Positions 31,408 through 40,227 are shown, numbered from the stretch's first letter. The stretch: DNA of 41,069 nt from CAZKWG01 sp964615375 (GCA_964615375.1 CAZTOW010000070.1:1-41069), one strand, 5' to 3'. The notes: generated by a model from the sequence alone, not told the origin. Program-made: numbers and translations.

Positions 31408-31656
31408 ATGACCAGGCTCAGCGTCCTCGCCCTCGCCTTCGCCCTCAGCGCCGGGACCGCCAGCGCCTCCTCGCACTCCGAGTTCGTGAACCCGCGCGGC
31501 GGCGCGCACGGACGCCAGGTGGAGGAGCCCTCGCTGCTCGACGAGCTCGTCGCCTGGATCTTCAGCGACGAGGACCAGAGCCTCACGAAGCCCGAGGTCC
31601 AGGCCCCCACGGTCACCGTGCGCCGCCCCGGCTACGAGCCCCAGGCCGCGAAGTAG
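31408..31656 (+). CDS. Small exported protein
   Basis: An 82-residue protein with a clear signal peptide (MTRLSVLALAFALSAGTASA, residues 1-20) and a mature part of about 62 residues that is polar and acidic with one amphipathic helix (SLLDELVAWIFSDED). AGGAG stands five bases before the ATG. It is divergent from the TPR lipoprotein gene, 65 bases away, and its last 44 bases run antisense to the end of the antiporter gene. No family is recognised. The signal peptide, ribosome-binding site and codon pattern support a real gene. Confidence 0.65.
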   Translation: MTRLSVLALAFALSAGTASASSHSEFVNPRGGAHGRQVEEPSLLDELVAWIFSDEDQSLTKPEVQAPTVTVRRPGYEPQAAK

Positions 31657-33178
31657 GGCCTGGTTCGCGCCCGCTCGTGACGGCCCCCGCCTCCTCGGTG
31701 GCGGCCGGCTCGCTCGTGTGCGGGGGCGCGCTCCCGTTCAGCCGCGCGACCAGCTCCGCGAGGGCGCCCTCCTCGGCCAGGACCAGCAGCCGGTCGCCGG
31801 CCTCCAGCACCGTGGCGCCGCGGGGGAGCACGAAGCCGGGCCCGCGAAAGACGAGCAGGATGAGCGCCTGCCGCGGCACGCCGATCTCGACGATCGGCCG
31901 GTCACGCAGCGGTGAGGCCTCCGGGACCCTGATCTCGCGCAGCTGACCAGCGACCGTCCCGAGGGCGCGCGGGTCGAAGGGCTGGGCGACCGGCGCGCTG
32001 TCCTGAAGGCCGAGCCAGCGCGCCACCGGCACGAGGCTGGTGCCCTGGAACAGCGCGGAGGTCAGCACGATGAAGAAGATGATGTTGAAGATCGTGGGCG
32101 CCTCGGGGATCCCGGCCACGAAGGGGTAGGTCGCCAGCACGATGGGCACGGCGCCGCGCAGGCCCACCCAGGAGACCAGGAGCTTCTCCCGCCAGGAGTA
32201 GTCCAGCGGCGCCAGGGTCAGGAACACCGCGACGGGCCGCGCGACGAACATCAGGAACAGCGAGGCGCCGAGCCCCTGCGCCACCACGGGCACCAGCTGC
32301 GACGGGAAGACCAGCAGCCCCAGCGTCAGGAACATCGCGATCTGCATCAGCCAGGCGACGCCGTCGTGGAACTCCAGCAGGCTCTGCTTGTGCATGAGCG
32401 GCCGGCTCCCGAGGACCAGCCCCGCGACATAGACCCCCAGAAAGCCGTTCCCTCCCGCCGACTCGGTGACGCCGAAGGCGATCAGCGCCAGCGAGAGGGT
32501 GAGCACCGGGTACAGCCCCTCCACGTCGAGGCTGACCCGGTTGATCAGCCAGGCCGAGGCGTGCCCCATCGAGAAGCCCACCAGCGCGCCGAAGACCATC
32601 TGCTGCAGAAAGGCCGGGGCCAGCCCGAGCAGGGAGGCGTCCGGGTCGGCCAGCAGCCCGAGCATCCCCGTGGTCAGGAAGACGGCCATGGGGTCGTTGC
32701 TGCCAGACTCGAACTCGAGGAGCGGGCGCAGGCGTCCGCGCAGCCGCACGCCCCGGCCGGCGAAGAGCGCGAAGACCGCGGCGGCGTCGGTGGAGGCGAC
32801 GATGCTCCCGAGGAGGAAGGCCACCTTGGGCTCGAAGCCCAGCACCAGCCAGGCGAAGACCCCCATGCCCGCCGCGGTGGCGACCACCCCCACCGTCGCC
32901 AGGGCCACCGCGCTGCGGGCCACGGTGCGCGCCTCCTCCCAGCGCGTCTGCAGGCCGCCGGCGAAGAGGATGTAGACCAGCGCCACGACGGCCACCGCCT
33001 GGGTCGCCCGCACGTCGTCGAACCAGATCCCGCCGATCCCCTCCGAGCCGGCCAGCATGCCGATGCCCAGGAAGAGCAGGAGCGCCGGCACCCCCAGCCT
33101 CCCCGAGACCCGGCTCGCGAGCACGCTGACCAGCGTGAGCGCGGCGCCGGCCAGCAGCACCTCGGTCGTGGCGAACAT
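31613..33178 (-). CDS. nhaP2: Potassium/proton antiporter, NhaP2 (CvrA)-type CPA1 protein with TrkA-C-like domain
   Basis: A 521-residue inner-membrane antiporter. About twelve to thirteen helices cover residues 1-390, starting LLAGAALTLVSVLASRVSGRLGVPALLLFLGIGMLAG. The ion-binding motif is GSIVASTDAAAVFALF (Thr-Asp) with FESGSNDPMAVFL (Asn-Asp) in the next helix, the ND motif of electroneutral CPA1 exchangers; SWVGLRGAVPIVLATYP is also typical. Residues about 400-480 (LREIRVPEASPLRDRPIVEIGVPRQALILLVFRG) match the cytoplasmic RCK_C/TrkA-C regulatory domain found in NhaP2, which senses nucleotides or ions. The E. coli homologue has about 578 residues; this one lacks its far C-terminal domain. 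Likely role: K+ export and volume or pH control. No good Shine-Dalgarno sequence; TAGAGC lies six bases before the ATG. Confidence 0.9.
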   Translation of the reverse strand: MFATTEVLLAGAALTLVSVLASRVSGRLGVPALLLFLGIGMLAGSEGIGGIWFDDVRATQAVAVVALVYILFAGGLQTRWEEARTVARSAVALATVGVVATAAGMGVFAWLVLGFEPKVAFLLGSIVASTDAAAVFALFAGRGVRLRGRLRPLLEFESGSNDPMAVFLTTGMLGLLADPDASLLGLAPAFLQQMVFGALVGFSMGHASAWLINRVSLDVEGLYPVLTLSLALIAFGVTESAGGNGFLGVYVAGLVLGSRPLMHKQSLLEFHDGVAWLMQIAMFLTLGLLVFPSQLVPVVAQGLGASLFLMFVARPVAVFLTLAPLDYSWREKLLVSWVGLRGAVPIVLATYPFVAGIPEAPTIFNIIFFIVLTSALFQGTSLVPVARWLGLQDSAPVAQPFDPRALGTVAGQLREIRVPEASPLRDRPIVEIGVPRQALILLVFRGPGFVLPRGATVLEAGDRLLVLAEEGALAELVARLNGSAPPHTSEPAATEEAGAVTSGREPGPTSRPGARSRGGAR

Positions 33179-33375
33179 GAACGAGCTCTACCACGCCTGG
33201 AGCGCCGCAGGAGGCAGGAGCACGACGCGATGACGGACCCCCAGGGAGCCCACCAGGAAGATGTGCGCCGCGCTGTGAGGGACGGGGGCTCGTGATGGCG
33301 GGGAGAGATCGCGGCCTGGGAGGCGCGCCTGGCGGGCCGAGGAGGGACAGCTGGCCCGCGACCTGAGCCTCCGCC

Positions 33376-34458
33376 TCAGCGCGTGATGGTCCGGGAGTAC
33401 TGCTCGACCCCCTCCTGGTCGTAGAACACGCCCGTGAACGTGGTCTCGGTGAGCTCCACCCACACGAAGCCGGGGGACGACTCCTGCCAGTAGTAGGGGT
33501 TCTCGTCCCGGTTCTCCAGGTCCGTGTTCTTCGAGCCCGCCCCGCTGACCAGGAACTCCGTCCCGCAGGTGGGCTCCAGCCACTGGCGGCTGTGGTCGTG
33601 CCCGCAGAGGTAGACGTCCACCTGCCCGCAGATGGCCTCCTCCATGAAGGGCAGCACGTTCTCTCCGTTGACGATGGGCAGCCAGTCCAGGCCCTCGTAG
33701 TTGCCCGCGTTGCCGTGCTCGCCGTTGGAGATGTAGGGGTGGTGCCCGAAGCCGATCTTCCAGGGGCTCGTGGACGCGGAGAGCTCGGACAGCATCCAGC
33801 TCAGGTGGTCATCGCCGTAGCCCCAGAAGATGAGGTTCGTGTCCAGCCCGAAGAACTGCGCCGCCCCCTGGGTGAAGGTGTAGTAGTTGTCGGGCATGAT
33901 CCACTTGTCGGAGGTCTCGGCGTACTCCACCTGATAGTCCGCCTTCCAGTACTCGTACCCGAGGCCCTCCCCGCCGTAGTCGTGGTTGCCGAGCACGGCG
34001 TAGAAGGGGAAGTCCAGGTAGGCGTAGGGCAGCTCGAAGGCCGTCTGCCACTGATCGTCCTCCGTCGAGTCCACCCCGCTGTTGTAGAAGTTGTCCCCCA
34101 GGTAGAGGGCGAAGTCGCAGCCACGCTCGGCGCAGATCACCTCCATGGCGGCGGCGACCTGGTACTGGGTGTCGTTGCCCTCGCCCGCGTCGCCGAGGGC
34201 GACGAAGCGGATGGTGTCGTAGGTGGGCTCCTCGCCCTCGCCCTCGCCTTCGCCCTCCGCGCCGCCGGTCTCCGGGCCGGTCTCCGCCGTCTCCGTGGGC
34301 GGCGAGGACTCCGTCGGGGGCGCGCTCTCCGGCGGGTCGGACTCCTCCGGTTGGGGGGAGCCGGTCTCGGTGGGGCCGGGGGTCGAGGGCTTGGGGTCCG
34401 TCTGGCAGGCCGCGAGCAGGAGCAGGGCGAGGCCAGCGGGCGCAGGTCGAGCGTTCAT
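33376..34458 (-). CDS. Metallophosphoesterase lipoprotein, purple-acid-phosphatase-like
   Basis: A 360-residue lipoprotein; the signal ends LLLLAAC, lipidating Cys18, and a long Ser/Thr/Pro/Glu linker ends with a Glu-Gly run (residues 68-77). The catalytic domain has the five calcineurin-fold blocks: GDAG (Asp90), GDNFY (Asp122, Tyr125), LGNHDY (Asn158, His159), FGHHPYIS and CGHDHSRQW. The Tyr after GDNF and the GNHDY form indicate the tartrate-resistant acid phosphatase (ACP5) branch with a two-metal centre. It should hydrolyse phosphomonoesters outside the inner membrane. A promoter (34483-34511) and a GGGGGAT Shine-Dalgarno-like run five bases before the ATG are present. No phosphate-regulon box could be recognised. 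Confidence 0.92.
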   Translation of the reverse strand: MNARPAPAGLALLLLAACQTDPKPSTPGPTETGSPQPEESDPPESAPPTESSPPTETAETGPETGGAEGEGEGEGEEPTYDTIRFVALGDAGEGNDTQYQVAAAMEVICAERGCDFALYLGDNFYNSGVDSTEDDQWQTAFELPYAYLDFPFYAVLGNHDYGGEGLGYEYWKADYQVEYAETSDKWIMPDNYYTFTQGAAQFFGLDTNLIFWGYGDDHLSWMLSELSASTSPWKIGFGHHPYISNGEHGNAGNYEGLDWLPIVNGENVLPFMEEAICGQVDVYLCGHDHSRQWLEPTCGTEFLVSGAGSKNTDLENRDENPYYWQESSPGFVWVELTETTFTGVFYDQEGVEQYSRTITR

Positions 34459-34459
34459 C

Positions 34460-34482
34460 GGATCCCCCGTGGTCAGGGATCC
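34460..34482. promoter_or_regulatory. Inverted repeat at the phosphatase transcription start
   Basis: GGATCCC (34460-34466) and GGGATCC (34476-34482) form a 7-bp inverted repeat with nine bases between. The predicted transcription start (about 34476) falls inside, so an operator is more likely than an RNA hairpin. Position only; no regulator known. Confidence 0.3.
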
Positions 34483-34511
34483 AATCTACTCGCCGATAAG
34501 GGTCCGAGCAA
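34483..34511 (-). promoter_or_regulatory. Promoter of the phosphatase gene
   Basis: On the minus strand TTGCTC (34511-34506) and TAGATT (34488-34483) are 17 bases apart. Transcription would start near 34476, giving a leader of about 18 bases with the ribosome-binding site. The 14-base stretch around the -35 also occurs at the queE promoter. Confidence 0.5.
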
Positions 34512-34515
34512 GCCG

Positions 34516-37434
34516 CTATTCGCCTGGGGTCACCGAAGGCGGGTTGCCCAGCGGGCGCACCAGCCGCAGGCCCACCTCCGAGCCGCGCCGGTCGGGGTCC
34601 AGCCAGAGCTGGGCGGCGGCGCGCGCGGCGTGGGCGTTCCCGGACCAGCAGCCGCCGCGCACGTAGCGCGGGGTGGTGGTGTCGGGCTTGTTCGCGTTGG
34701 GCAGGGCGGCCTTGTGGTGGAGGATGAGCGGGCCGCCCTCGGCGTGCGGGTCCAGGCACCAGTCGCGGGTGTTGCCCGCCAGCCCGTGGACGCCGTAGGG
34801 GCTCTCGTCGGTGGGGTAGGCGTCCACCGGGGCCAACGTGGGGCGGCGGCTGTGGCTGTCCGCCATACAACACCAGGTGGGATCCAGGTAGTCGCCCCAG
34901 GGGTAGAAGCGCCCGTCCACGCCGCGCGCCGCCTTCTCCCACTCCAGCGAGAGCGGGAGCCGCCAGGGCTGCCGGGTGCGGGCGGTGTGCCAGCGGGCGT
35001 AGCCCTCGGCGCCGGCGTGATCGACCATGACCACCGGCCAGGTCGGCTCCCACTTGTCGCCGTCGGCGTCCTGGCGGAGGATGAAGCGGCCCTCGGCGTC
35101 GCGCCCGTAGATGAGCGCGCCCTGCCGGCCCACCGTGCCGCCGCGCTCGCGCGGGGCCTTGCGGAGCGCGTCCTGCTCCTTGCCCGCGCGCACGAGGGCG
35201 TCGAGGTAGGCGATGTACTCGTAGTTGGTGACCGGGAAGCGCAGCATGGCGAAGCCATCCACCCAGACCCGCTGCCGGGGGAGGGCGTCGGGGGCCTCGC
35301 CGTCGCCCCCGCACCAGAACCAGCCCGCCGGCACGTAGAGGCCGTTGGGCCCGAGCTCGGTCGCCGTGGGCAGGTAGACCGGGAATGGCTCCTTGCCGCC
35401 CGGCGCGACCCCGTCCCAGTGCTCCTGCCGGCCGATGAAGATGGGGTAGCGCACCTCGGCGCGGCCGGGGGCCCGGATCTTGAGCAGGTAGGAGCCGCGC
35501 TGGAGCTCGACCTCGCGCAGCGGCGTGCGCCCCAGCACGCGCACGGGCACGGTGCGCAGGCGACGGTCGAAGAGGGCGTAGCGGCAGAGCTCGACCTCGG
35601 CGTCCGGCGGGTCGGTGACCAGGGTGAGCGCGCCGTCCCCCTTGAGGTAGCCCGTGTGGACGCCGGTGTCGTGCGCCTGGAGCAGGACCTCGTAGCGCAC
35701 CGCCGAGGAGCGGTCGCGGCGCAGCTCGGCCTCGGTGTGGAGCGTGCGGTAGTGCGAGGCCAGCAGGTCGTGGGCCTCGGTGTAGTCGGGCACGAAGGTG
35801 AGCGCGGCCTGGAGCACCTGGGTCATGACGACCTCTTTGAGGTCGGCCTTGGCCTCCAGGCGGCTGGCGCGCTCCTCCAGCGACCAGGCGGGGCGCTTGC
35901 GCTCGACGGGCTCATTCGGGCGGACGTTCTGGAGGAGCTGGCGAGCCTGCTCGCGCACCTCGGTGGCCTGGACGCGGAGCTGCTGCACCTCCTCCCACAG
36001 CGCGCCGGCCTGGTCGAGCTCGATTCGGGCCTGCTCGCGCTTCTTGGCGCCGTCCAGCCAGGCCTCGATCTCCGACGCCATCTCGCCCGCGTTGACGTAG
36101 CGGTCGCGGGCCATGCGGGCGATGGCCTTGAGGCAGATCTGCGAGAGCTCCTCGGGGATGGGCGGGGGGCCGTCCTCCTCGCCGGTCATGGTGGCGTGGG
36201 GCGGGCCGCTCTGGGCCACGCGCCCGGGAGGCGGGGGCGGGCCGTCCAGGACCTGGGCCAGCACGCTGATGGCGTCGTTGCCCTGGTAGGGAGGGTGCCC
36301 GCTCAGGATCTCGTAGAGGATGGCGCCCAGCGCGTAGACGTCGGAAGCGGGGACGATCTCGTTGTGCGCGCCGCGGGCCTGCTCGGGCGGCATGTAGGTG
36401 GGCGTGCCGGCGATGCTGCCCATGCGCGTGGCGAAGGCGCTGTCGCGGGAGCGGCTGGTGCTCACCACGTCCTGGCCGTCGGGGGCGGGCTCGGGCGCGC
36501 CCACGATCTTGGCGAGGCCCCAGTCCATCACGACGACCTCGCCGAAGGCGCCGACCATGATGTTCTCGGGCTTCAAGTCCCGGTGGACCACCCCGCGGGC
36601 GTGGGCGTAGGCGACGGCCTCGCAGACCTTGCGGAAGGCCTCGATGAGGCGGCGGAAGGTCCAGCCGTTGGCCGCGGTCTCCCAGCGCCCCTGCTTGACG
36701 GCGCCGTGGACGTCGGCGATGACGCTGCCCAGCGTGACGCCGCGGACCTCCTTCATCGTGAAGTAGTACCGGCCGTCGGGCAGCTTCCCCATCGCGTGGA
36801 CGGGGATGATGCCCGGGTGCTCGAGCTGGGCGGTGGCCTGGGCCTCGGACACGAAGCGGGCCACGACCCCGCTGGCCGAGAGCAGGTGCGGGTGCAGCAC
36901 CTTCATGGCCATCACGCGGTTCAGCTCCGCGTCCTTGACGCGCCGCACCTCCGCGGTGGCCCCGGTCCCGATGAGCCCGAGATCCTCGTAGCGATCCGCC
37001 GGATCCCGCATGGTCTTGGGCGGGGCCTTGGGCATGACCGCCGCCAGGAACTGGGTCGGCTCGTCCAGCGCGCTGATCTCCGCCTGGTGGACCTTCGCGG
37101 CGGCGGCGGGGGTGGTCTTCGCCGGGGTGGGGCCCACCCGGGCGGGCGGGGGCGGCGGAGCCTGCGGGGGCGGCGGCGCGATGACCCGCGGCGAGGCGGG
37201 CTTCTTGCGCTGCTGCACCACCGGGGTGGGGTTGGGGAGGAACTGGGTGGGCTCGTCGTCGATGGCCGGGTCCTGCCGGCCGCCCGGTCCGCGCGGCTTG
37301 ATCTCCCGGACCTGGGTGATCTCGTCGGTCGGCTGCGGGCGCTCGGCCTCGCGCACGGCGTCCAGCAACGCGGCCCGCACCTCGGCGGGCAGGCGGAAGC
37401 GCTCGGCCAGCAGGGTGATTCGGGCTTCCAGCAT
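34516..37434 (-). CDS. Ser/Thr protein kinase fused to formylglycine-generating-enzyme-like domain (downstream copy)
   Basis: A 972-residue protein. An N-terminal tail of about 148 residues has a helical start, Pro-rich runs and three DE(I/P)TQ(V/F) motifs (residues 37-42, 60-66, 124-130). The kinase domain starts at 149 (YEDLGLIGTGATAEVRRV) with Lys178 in AMKVL, HRDLKPENIM, DWGLAK in place of DFG, and GTPTYMPPEQA; all catalytic groups are present, so activity is likely. A helical coiled region of about 170 residues and a PEGA-like beta part (GALTLVTDPPDAEVELC ... GSYLLKIRAPGRAEV) follow. The last 270 residues have the FGE-sulfatase fold (WVDGFAMLRFPVTNYEYIAYL, RLPLSLEWEKAARG, GLAGNTRDW). The active-site Cys pair of true FGE is missing. 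AGGAG lies seven bases before the ATG. Confidence 0.93.
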   Translation of the reverse strand: MLEARITLLAERFRLPAEVRAALLDAVREAERPQPTDEITQVREIKPRGPGGRQDPAIDDEPTQFLPNPTPVVQQRKKPASPRVIAPPPPQAPPPPPARVGPTPAKTTPAAAAKVHQAEISALDEPTQFLAAVMPKAPPKTMRDPADRYEDLGLIGTGATAEVRRVKDAELNRVMAMKVLHPHLLSASGVVARFVSEAQATAQLEHPGIIPVHAMGKLPDGRYYFTMKEVRGVTLGSVIADVHGAVKQGRWETAANGWTFRRLIEAFRKVCEAVAYAHARGVVHRDLKPENIMVGAFGEVVVMDWGLAKIVGAPEPAPDGQDVVSTSRSRDSAFATRMGSIAGTPTYMPPEQARGAHNEIVPASDVYALGAILYEILSGHPPYQGNDAISVLAQVLDGPPPPPGRVAQSGPPHATMTGEEDGPPPIPEELSQICLKAIARMARDRYVNAGEMASEIEAWLDGAKKREQARIELDQAGALWEEVQQLRVQATEVREQARQLLQNVRPNEPVERKRPAWSLEERASRLEAKADLKEVVMTQVLQAALTFVPDYTEAHDLLASHYRTLHTEAELRRDRSSAVRYEVLLQAHDTGVHTGYLKGDGALTLVTDPPDAEVELCRYALFDRRLRTVPVRVLGRTPLREVELQRGSYLLKIRAPGRAEVRYPIFIGRQEHWDGVAPGGKEPFPVYLPTATELGPNGLYVPAGWFWCGGDGEAPDALPRQRVWVDGFAMLRFPVTNYEYIAYLDALVRAGKEQDALRKAPRERGGTVGRQGALIYGRDAEGRFILRQDADGDKWEPTWPVVMVDHAGAEGYARWHTARTRQPWRLPLSLEWEKAARGVDGRFYPWGDYLDPTWCCMADSHSRRPTLAPVDAYPTDESPYGVHGLAGNTRDWCLDPHAEGGPLILHHKAALPNANKPDTTTPRYVRGGCWSGNAHAARAAAQLWLDPDRRGSEVGLRLVRPLGNPPSVTPGE

Positions 37435-37480
37435 CGGGGGGCTCCTGTTCCCGCCTCGCCGTGGCAGGCGATCCAGAACC

Positions 37481-40183
37481 TTATCCTGTTCCGCTCACCG
37501 TGCGCGCCATGCGCAGACCGATGTCTGGTCCGCGTCGGCCCGCCGCCACGCGGAGGCGCCCCGCGGCCCGGCATGCGAAGCCGCCGCCGTCCCAGCAACC
37601 GCCGCGCACGACGCGCAGCACCGAGGGGTCCTCGCCGGGGTCGGGGCCGCTCAGCTCGTCGGGGCCGGTGGCGCTCCAGCGGTCCAGGCACCAGTCCCGG
37701 ACGTTGCCCGCCATGCCCTGGACGCCGTAGGGACTCTCGTCGCTGGGGAAGGCGTCCACGGGCGCCGGCGCGGGGCTGCCGGGGTTGGTGTCGGCCATGT
37801 TGCACCAGGTCGGGTCCAGCAGGTCGCCCCAGGGGTAGAAGCGCCCGTCCACGCCGCGCGCGGCCTTCTCCCACTCCAGCTCGCCGGGCAGGCGCCAGGG
37901 GGTCCCGGTCGTGCTGGCCAGCCAGGCGCAGAAGGCGCGGGCGCTCTGCTGGTCGATGCTGGCCACCGGCCAGGTGGGGCCCCAGAAGAAGCCGTCGGCG
38001 TCCTGGCGCAGCACGAAGCGGCCGGCGGCGTTGCGGCCGTAGATGGGGGCGCCCTGGTCGCGCACGTTGCCGCTGCGCTCACGCGGGACGTGGCGCTGGG
38101 CATCCTCCTCGCGCCCGTTGGCGACCAGGTGGTTGAGGAAGCCCACGTAGGCCTGGTTCGTCACCGGGAAGCGCTTGAGCACGAAGCCGTCCACCCAGAC
38201 CCGGCGCTTGGGCAGGGTGCCCGGGGCCTCCGGGTCGCCGCCCACCCAGGCCCAGCCGGCGGGCACGTAGCAGTCGTCGGGGCCCAGCAGGTCGCGTCGG
38301 GGCAGGATGATGGGCGTGGGGTCCGAGCCCCCCGGGGGCACGCCGTCCCAGTGCTCCTCCCGCCCGATCTGGACGGGGTAGACCACCTCGAGGCGGCCCG
38401 GCGCGCGGATGCGCAGGAGGTAGCTGCCCATCGGCAGGGGGACCTCGTGCAGGGGCGTGCGTCCGAGCATGCGGAAGGGCACGGCCTCCAGCCGGCGCTC
38501 GACGCGCTCGAAGACGCAGAGCTCCACCTCGGCCCCGGGCGGGTCCGTCCAGAGCGTGAGCATCCCGTCGCCGCGCAGGTAGCTGGCGTGCTTGCCCGAG
38601 TCGTGGCGGCGCAGGAGTGCGAGGTAGTGGGCGGCGGCGAGGCGGTCGCGCTGGGCCTCGGCCGCGGCGTGGCGGGCGCGGTACTGCTCGGCCAGCATGT
38701 CGTGGGCCTGGGGGAGGTCCGGCGCGTGGGTGAGCGCCGCGCCCAGGAGCTGGGAGAGCTCGACCTCTTTGAGCGCCGCCTGCCACTCCAGGCGGTCGGC
38801 CTCGTCCTGCATGGCCCAGCCCCGGCGCTTGCGCTCGACCGGGTCGTGCGGGCGCACGCGAGCCAGCAGGCGGCTGGCCTCCTGGTGCAGGGAGGCGGCG
38901 ACGCTGCGCAGGTGATCCATCTCGGGCAGCAGGGCGCTGGCCTGGTCCACGAGGCGCTGGGCCTGCTCGCGCTTGCGGGCGCCGTCCAGCCAGGCGGAGA
39001 GCTCGCTGGCCAGGTGGCCGGCGTCGGGGAAGCGGGCGGTGGGCTCGTGCGCCATCGCGTGCATGCAGAGCGCGGCGAGCTCGTCGGGGATGCGCAGGGC
39101 GCGGGCGCGGGGCGGGGGCGGCGGGCCGTCCAGGACCTGCGCGAGCACGCTCTCGGCGGTGGGGCCGTCATAGGGCGGCGCGCCGGACAGGATCTCGTAG
39201 AGGATGGCGCCGAGCGCGTACACGTCGGAGCGCGGACCCACGGCGTCGAAGTCGGCCCGCGCCTGCTCGGGCGGCATGTAGGCCGGCGTCCCGGCGATGC
39301 CGCCGGCCCGCGTGGCCAGGGCCTCGTCCTGGGAGCGCACGGTGGAGACCGGCTCCAGCGTGACCGGCCCCGGCTCCGGCGCCCCCTGGACCTTGGCCAG
39401 CCCCCAGTCGGCGACCATGACCTCGCCGAAGTCGCCGACCATGATGTTGGTGGGCTTCAAGTCGCGGTGGATGACCCCGCGGGCGTGGGCGTAGGAGACG
39501 GTCTCGCAGACCTTGAGGAAGGCGTCGATGACGCGGCGGAAGGTCCAGCCCCCGGCGGCCTCGTCCCGCCCGGCCTCGGCGGCGGCGTGCAGGTCGCGGA
39601 TGACGTCGCCCAGCGTGCGCCCGACGATCTCCTTCATCGTGAAGAAGGCGCGGCTGTCGGGCAGGGTCCCCAGGTCGTAGACCGGCACCACGCCCGGGTG
39701 CTGGAGCTGCGCGGTGACCTGCGCCTCCTCCAGGAAGCGCGCCATCACCGAGCGGCTCCGGGCCAGCTCGGGGTGGATGAACTTCATGGCCAGCGTGCGG
39801 CCCAGCTCGCGGTCGCGGACGCGGTGGACCTCGCCCATGCCGCCGTGCCCGATGACGCCGAGATCCTCGTAGCGCTGGGGCAGCCCCTCGGCGGAGGGCG
39901 CGGCCGAGGGCGCGGGCTTGCGCAGCGGGACGCGGTGGGCCTCGAACAGCGTCCAGTCGGCCATCGCCCGCGGCGCCTGGGCCTTGGGGATCCCCGGCGC
40001 GGACGGCGCGTCGGTGACCGAGATCCCCAGGACCTCCCGCGGGTCCGGCCCGAGCGAGCTCAGATCCATCGTACCGGACTCGACGACGGCGACGAGGGGC
40101 TCATCGTCGTCGAGCGCGTAGGTCCCCGCCCCTGCCTGCGCGGCGGGCGGCGCGTCCTCGGGCGGCGCGTCTCTCCTGACCAT
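37481..40183 (-). CDS. Ser/Thr protein kinase fused to formylglycine-generating-enzyme-like domain (upstream copy)
   Basis: About 900 residues from ATG at 40183; the frame extends 38 residues upstream, but that part is Arg-rich and unlike coding sequence here. Only a poorly placed GAGG precedes the ATG, so the start is moderately sure. Order: acidic N-terminal tail, kinase domain (YEDLGVIGHGGMGEVHRVRD with a better Gly-rich loop than its twin, AMKFIHPEL, HRDLKPTNIM, DWGLAK, GTPAYMPPEQA), helical linker, PEGA-like part (GMLTLWTDPPGAEVELC), and FGE fold (WVDGFVLKRFPVTNQAYVGFL, RLPGELEWEKAARG, GMAGNVRDW, VRGGCWDGGGFACRAAG). It lies 46 bases before its paralogue and both are probably transcribed together. 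Substrates of the kinase are unknown; the C-terminal fold may bind ligand or partner rather than modify sulfatases. Confidence 0.92.
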   Translation of the reverse strand: MVRRDAPPEDAPPAAQAGAGTYALDDDEPLVAVVESGTMDLSSLGPDPREVLGISVTDAPSAPGIPKAQAPRAMADWTLFEAHRVPLRKPAPSAAPSAEGLPQRYEDLGVIGHGGMGEVHRVRDRELGRTLAMKFIHPELARSRSVMARFLEEAQVTAQLQHPGVVPVYDLGTLPDSRAFFTMKEIVGRTLGDVIRDLHAAAEAGRDEAAGGWTFRRVIDAFLKVCETVSYAHARGVIHRDLKPTNIMVGDFGEVMVADWGLAKVQGAPEPGPVTLEPVSTVRSQDEALATRAGGIAGTPAYMPPEQARADFDAVGPRSDVYALGAILYEILSGAPPYDGPTAESVLAQVLDGPPPPPRARALRIPDELAALCMHAMAHEPTARFPDAGHLASELSAWLDGARKREQAQRLVDQASALLPEMDHLRSVAASLHQEASRLLARVRPHDPVERKRRGWAMQDEADRLEWQAALKEVELSQLLGAALTHAPDLPQAHDMLAEQYRARHAAAEAQRDRLAAAHYLALLRRHDSGKHASYLRGDGMLTLWTDPPGAEVELCVFERVERRLEAVPFRMLGRTPLHEVPLPMGSYLLRIRAPGRLEVVYPVQIGREEHWDGVPPGGSDPTPIILPRRDLLGPDDCYVPAGWAWVGGDPEAPGTLPKRRVWVDGFVLKRFPVTNQAYVGFLNHLVANGREEDAQRHVPRERSGNVRDQGAPIYGRNAAGRFVLRQDADGFFWGPTWPVASIDQQSARAFCAWLASTTGTPWRLPGELEWEKAARGVDGRFYPWGDLLDPTWCNMADTNPGSPAPAPVDAFPSDESPYGVQGMAGNVRDWCLDRWSATGPDELSGPDPGEDPSVLRVVRGGCWDGGGFACRAAGRLRVAAGRRGPDIGLRMARTVSGTG

Positions 40184-40227
40184 CCTCGTGCTCGACCTCG
40201 CCGGGCACCCCAGCCCGACCGCTGACC

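Noticed and set aside
33592..38136. Very long open frame (1,514 codons) on the plus strand, antisense to the phosphatase and kinase genes
   Set aside because: Its Val/Gly/Ala/Arg/Leu composition is the complement of codon-biased genes on the other strand. The minus strand shows clear kinase, FGE and phosphatase motifs.
37010..40225. 1,071-codon open frame antisense to the upstream kinase gene
   Set aside because: Same shadow effect; the minus strand has intact kinase motifs.
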